Assembly: GCA_029689965.1 (NCBI GenBank)
Contig: CP121450.1
Location: forward strand, 1,240,001 to 1,304,000
Direction of reading: 5' to 3'
DNA: 64,000 nucleotides
From: Curtobacterium flaccumfaciens
GTDB lineage: Bacteria > Actinomycetota > Actinomycetes > Actinomycetales > Microbacteriaceae
Below the pieces are notes generated by a model. It saw only the letters and a list, made by a program, of their open reading frames with translations. It did not search any database and was not told the DNA's origin. The position numbers and the translations under genes were made by a program. Below, piece after piece: positions 60,800 through 64,000 of this stretch (position 1 is the first letter of the stretch; every line of letters begins with the position of its first letter).

Positions 60800-63371
60800 T
60801 TAGAGCAGTTCGCCGAGTTCGGTCCGCGCGTGCAGGTCCCACTTCGTGAACACCCGTGACAGGTGCGCGTCGATCGTCCGGACGCTCAGGCCGAGCGTCT
60901 CCGCGATCCGCCGGTTGCTGAGCCCCTCGGCGGCGAGCTTGGCGACCTCGTACTCGCGGTTCGTCAGCGGCGGCTTCGACCGGCCGGCGGTGACCGCCAT
61001 GCCGTGGGTCGCCAGTACACCCTGCGCCGCGATGATCCTGGTGCGGTCGTCGGACCGGATCGCGTCGGCGTACTCGACGATCGCGCCGGCGAGCGGTCCG
61101 TCCACCCTGGCCGCGGCCGCGCGCATCCGGTCGAGCGAGGCCGCGGAGTCCCGCCCGTTCAGCATGTCGTTCGTGTAGTGCAGGGTCTGCGCGTACATCA
61201 CGTGGGTCCAGGAGCCCTCCGCGGTCCCGCGTTCGATGATCTCGTCGGCGTGCCGGAGGCCGGCCGGGTTGCCCAGTACCGCCTCGGTCCACGCGATGGT
61301 CACCGCGACCTGTTCACCGATGATCCGCATGGCACGGAGCGGCGTCGACCGTGCGCGTTCGAGAGCCGCCGTCGCCTCCTCGGAACGACCCGCGTAGGCG
61401 TAGGACATCGCGAGCCGGGCCCACGGGTACGCCGCGAACCCGCCGTGGTCGGCCACGTCGTAGCGCTCGCACGCGGCCGAGAACGCGGCGACGGCGTCGT
61501 CCCACCGCCGCTGGCCGAGCGCGAGGTTGCCGTCGCCGATGAGCTCCAGGGTGAAGTCGTACTTCAGGTACGGGCTGGTCCGACGGACCGGCACCTCGGT
61601 GATGAGGTCCGCGATGTCGCCACGCCAGACCTGGACCTGGTGCAGGACCGAGACGATCTCGCCGACACTCCAGGGGGCTTCCTCGAGCCGCTCGACCGCG
61701 GTCGCGAGGCACGCCTTCCCGAAGGCCGCGGCGTCGTCGAGCCTGCCGGCGGTGGCGAGCGCCATGACCGCGCAGGGCGCCAGGCACAGGAAGCCGAGCG
61801 GGACCGTGGCGGCCTGCAGGATGCCGGAGCGCTCGAGCTCGGCGTGGACCCGTCGAACCGGCCGCCCCAACCGAGGTGGGCCAGCCGGAGCAGCCGGAGT
61901 CGTTCGATGGCCTCACCGGACACGAACCGGCCAGCGGCGTCGGTGAGCGCCACCGCCGCCAGCGTGTCGTCGTCGTGGAACTGCCGGATGTTCGCGAGCG
62001 TCTCGCACGCCTCGATCACGGCGTCGTCGGCGACCTCGTCCGGAGACGCCCGGACTGCTGCCCAGGCCGCCTCGGCGTCGGTGCGACCGGCCTCTCGTCC
62101 GGTGCTGTACGAGTGCGCGAGGGAGCGGAGACAGTGTGCGGCGACCCGTTCGGTTGGGGTGAGCGTGGTCCGGAGCGCCGCCGAGGCCAGCACGATCCCG
62201 CTCTCGTGCTCCTGCAGCCGGACGGCGACCTGGGCGGCGTCGAGCAGCTGCTCGACCGGGGGCAGGGCGCCGCACTCGAGCGACCACAGTGCGGCACGCA
62301 GCCGGGCTGCGGGCGGGGCGCCCTCGGGTCGGTCGGTGCGGAAAGCGTTGGCTCGGGCGAACAGCGCGGTACGGCGGGCGACGGGGACGAGGGCGCGGAC
62401 CACCTCGCCGACGAGCGGGTGCGAGGGCCGGACGACCGCGGCACCGTCGTCGAGCGCGTCGATGCGGACGAGGCCGAGCGCCACGACACGGTCGACGTCG
62501 CCGCCGCTGACGAGACCGATGAGCCGGGCGAGCGGGATCGGGTCGGCGAGCGCGACGATGTCGACCACGTCGCGGAGGTCCTCGGGCAGCGAGCCCAGCT
62601 CCGTCCGGTACATGTCCGCCAGGCTGCTCGACGCGGTGACGCGTCCGCGCCAGTACCAGCCGGACGCCGTCTGCTCCAGCGCGCCCGACGCGAGTGCGGC
62701 CCGGACGACCTCCCGCAGGTACAGGGGGTTGCCGGCGGTGGCACGGTGCACGCGCTCGGCGGACGCGGTCTCCAGTTGGGCTCCGAGCGCCTCGGCGATG
62801 AGGGACGAGGTCTCGTGCAGGTCGAGCGGCGCGAGGTCGATGCGCTCGAGCAGGTCGTCCTGCCACAGGGCACGCAGGGGCTCGGGGAGTGCGGTGAAGT
62901 CGCGACAGGTCAGCACGAGGCGTGCGCCCTGCTCCCGCACGAGCCACGCGACGTACCGCGCCGAGATGGCGTCGAGGTGGTCGGCGTCGTCCACGCGCAG
63001 CAGCACGTCGCGGTCGCCGAGGTCCTCGGTGTCACGGAGGCGCTGCTCGGCACCACCGGCGTCGACGAGTTCCGCGAGGGAGCCGGGCAGCTCGCCGAAC
63101 CGCTCCGCGACCGCACCGAACGGCATGGACCGGCTGGCCGCCACGGCCGTGATCGGCACGACGAGGGTCCGGCCCGTGGTGTCCCGCGCCGCGACGCGGT
63201 CGGTGACCCGCACGGCCGCGGAGCTCTTCCCGAGCCCGGGTGCTCCGACGAGGGCGACGCTCCACCGGTGCTCCGCCACGACCGAGACCGCACGGTCCTC
63301 CTCGCGGCGCTGGAGGATCGGCCACGCCACACGGGCGGGACACGGGGCGCACGGGCGGTCCGTTCGCGCAT
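60800..63371 (-). CDS. Large ATP-dependent LuxR-family regulator (LAL/MalT-like)
   Basis: About 857 residues. N-terminal P-loop ATPase (VALVGAPGLGKSSAAVRV, Walker B-like VLLRVDDADHLD, sensor LVLTCRD), a long helical TPR-like middle, and a C-terminal LuxR helix-turn-helix (LTNREYEVAKLAAEGLSNRRIAETLGLSVRTIDAHLSRVF). ATG 63371 is chosen for its ideal AGGAGGTGA five bases upstream; a frame break near 63325 and another near 61860 are bridged. Such STAND-type regulators are activated by an inducer; none is evident. Stands alone. Confidence 0.88.
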
Positions 63372-63478
63372 CCGCCTCACCTCCTGCCCGTGGGATACCG
63401 ACCGGTCGGGACCATCTTCCCCGGATCGACGCGAGCGCACAGGCGAGAGCACGTCCCACAGTGGGGGACAATGGAGGG

Positions 63479-63873
63479 GTGAGCGACACCGATCGACCCG
63501 CCGAACGACCGGCTCCGGCGCCGAACGCCGTCACCTCCTCGGACGAGGTGACGATCCGTCGCGCCCCGAAGTTCGGCGTGTTCATCGTGGGGGGTGCGCT
63601 CCTCGGCTTCGTCGCGACGCTGATCGTGGTGTCCGCGACGATGAACATCGACCGGGGCGACCAGCACGAGACCGCGAGCTTCGGCAGCCTCGTGGGGTAC
63701 TTCAGCCTGTGGGGCGTCACCATCGGCGCGTTCGTCGGTGCCGTCGTCGCGGTGGTCCTGGACCGCGTGTTCGCGCGGCGCGCCGCCCGCCTCACGGCGG
63801 AGCGCGTCGAGGTCGAGCTCCGCCCGAGACGGTCGATGGTGAGATCGAGGACCACGGCGACCAGGCGCGGTAG
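63479..63873 (+). CDS. Small membrane protein
   Basis: 131 residues with two transmembrane helices (FGVFIVGGALLGFVATLIVVS and GYFSLWGVTIGAFVGAVVAVVL) separated by a polar loop, a charged N-terminus and an acidic tail. GTG 63479 with GGAGGG just upstream. One G missing near 63827 restores the tail ETVDGEIEDHGDQAR. The stop codon lies in the first unit of a 19-bp tandem repeat. Role unknown. Confidence 0.75.
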
Positions 63874-63921
63874 ACGCGACCAGGCGCGGTAGACGCGACC
63901 AGGCGCGGTAGACGCGACCAG
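63857..63921. repeat. 19-bp tandem repeat (3.4 units) spanning the stop codon
   Basis: GCGACCAGGCGCGGTAGAC repeats at 63857, 63876 and 63895, plus eight further bases. The TAG stop (63871-63873) of the membrane protein gene lies inside unit one. Confidence 0.95.
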
Positions 63922-63924
63922 ACC

Positions 63925-63972
63925 AACGGACTGGAGGCGCCGTGCCAGCTGGCACGGCGCCTCCAGTCCGTT
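63925..63972. terminator. Perfect 48-bp palindrome (GGAGGCGC family)
   Basis: AACGGACTGGAGGCGCCGTG followed by its mirror complement, fully self-complementary over 48 bases. Shares ACTGGAGGCGC-GTGCCAGCT with the palindrome at 2841-2878. Confidence 0.8.
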
Positions 63973-64000
63973 CGGGGGTCGCGTTCGAGACCCCCGCTCA

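Noticed and set aside
60863..63892. A 1009-codon plus-strand frame opposite the LuxR regulator
   Set aside because: Composition is typical of an antisense shadow; the minus strand encodes a coherent ATPase-TPR-LuxR protein.

Overview
The window is a high-GC chromosomal segment of an actinobacterium. Gene content and order (MT0933-like antitoxin, purA, purSQL and purCD blocks, FurA-catalase pair, LAxTG surface protein, DUF4012 beside an exopolysaccharide locus) point to Microbacteriaceae, most like a Curtobacterium-type organism; that placement is inference. There is no rRNA, tRNA, CRISPR, prophage or intact insertion sequence that I can recognise.

The sequence carries a very large number of single-base frame breaks. 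Housekeeping genes such as purA, purL, purC, lepB, gmd and aroQ are each broken one to three times, and most breaks sit in short G or C runs where one extra base restores a textbook protein. I treat these as consensus errors and annotate such genes as one CDS spanning the breaks, giving the break position in the evidence.

Layout. 1-8.4 kb: the 3' part of a secreted subtilase, a 56-residue protein, an MT0933-like antitoxin, purA, a low-molecular-weight tyrosine phosphatase, a divergent MFS/AraC pair, and two tandem paralogous ~108-residue proteins of unknown function. 8.4-27.3 kb: a CPBP protease, then an exopolysaccharide locus. It begins with a Wzz/BY-kinase, a membrane-anchored Asp-box protein and a polyprenyl phosphoglycosyl transferase. 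A less GC-rich middle holds flippase, polymerase, acyl- and glycosyltransferases in two converging groups. It ends with WcaI-like transferase, Gmd, GDP-fucose synthase and a DUF4012 protein, so the polymer probably contains L-fucose. 27.8-37.6 kb: an LAxTG surface protein, VanZ, SRAP, Ohr, YchJ, AroE, an iron-box-controlled siderophore-binding lipoprotein, DUF1304, chorismate mutase, lactonase, GNAT and a 2-hydroxyacid dehydrogenase. 37.6-41 kb: purL-purQ-purS. 41-47.6 kb: PadR plus DHA2 exporter, CtaG-like protein, FurA plus catalase, and a NodA-like acyltransferase. 47.7-51.4 kb: a tightly coupled five-gene operon (small Cys-containing secreted peptide, lipoprotein, peptidoglycan-binding adaptor, ABC ATPase, FtsX-like permease). 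I regard it as the best candidate for an undescribed secretion or bacteriocin-like system. 51.5-64 kb: SDR, membrane protein, signal peptidase I, lipoprotein, an ABC transporter plus two-component operon, purC-purD, an SCP-like protein, a large ATP-dependent LuxR regulator and a membrane protein.

Recurrent non-coding themes are large perfect palindromes sharing a GGAGGCGC core downstream of genes, a dispersed element with a 20-bp identical core, and short tandem repeats that repeatedly sit on or next to stop codons.
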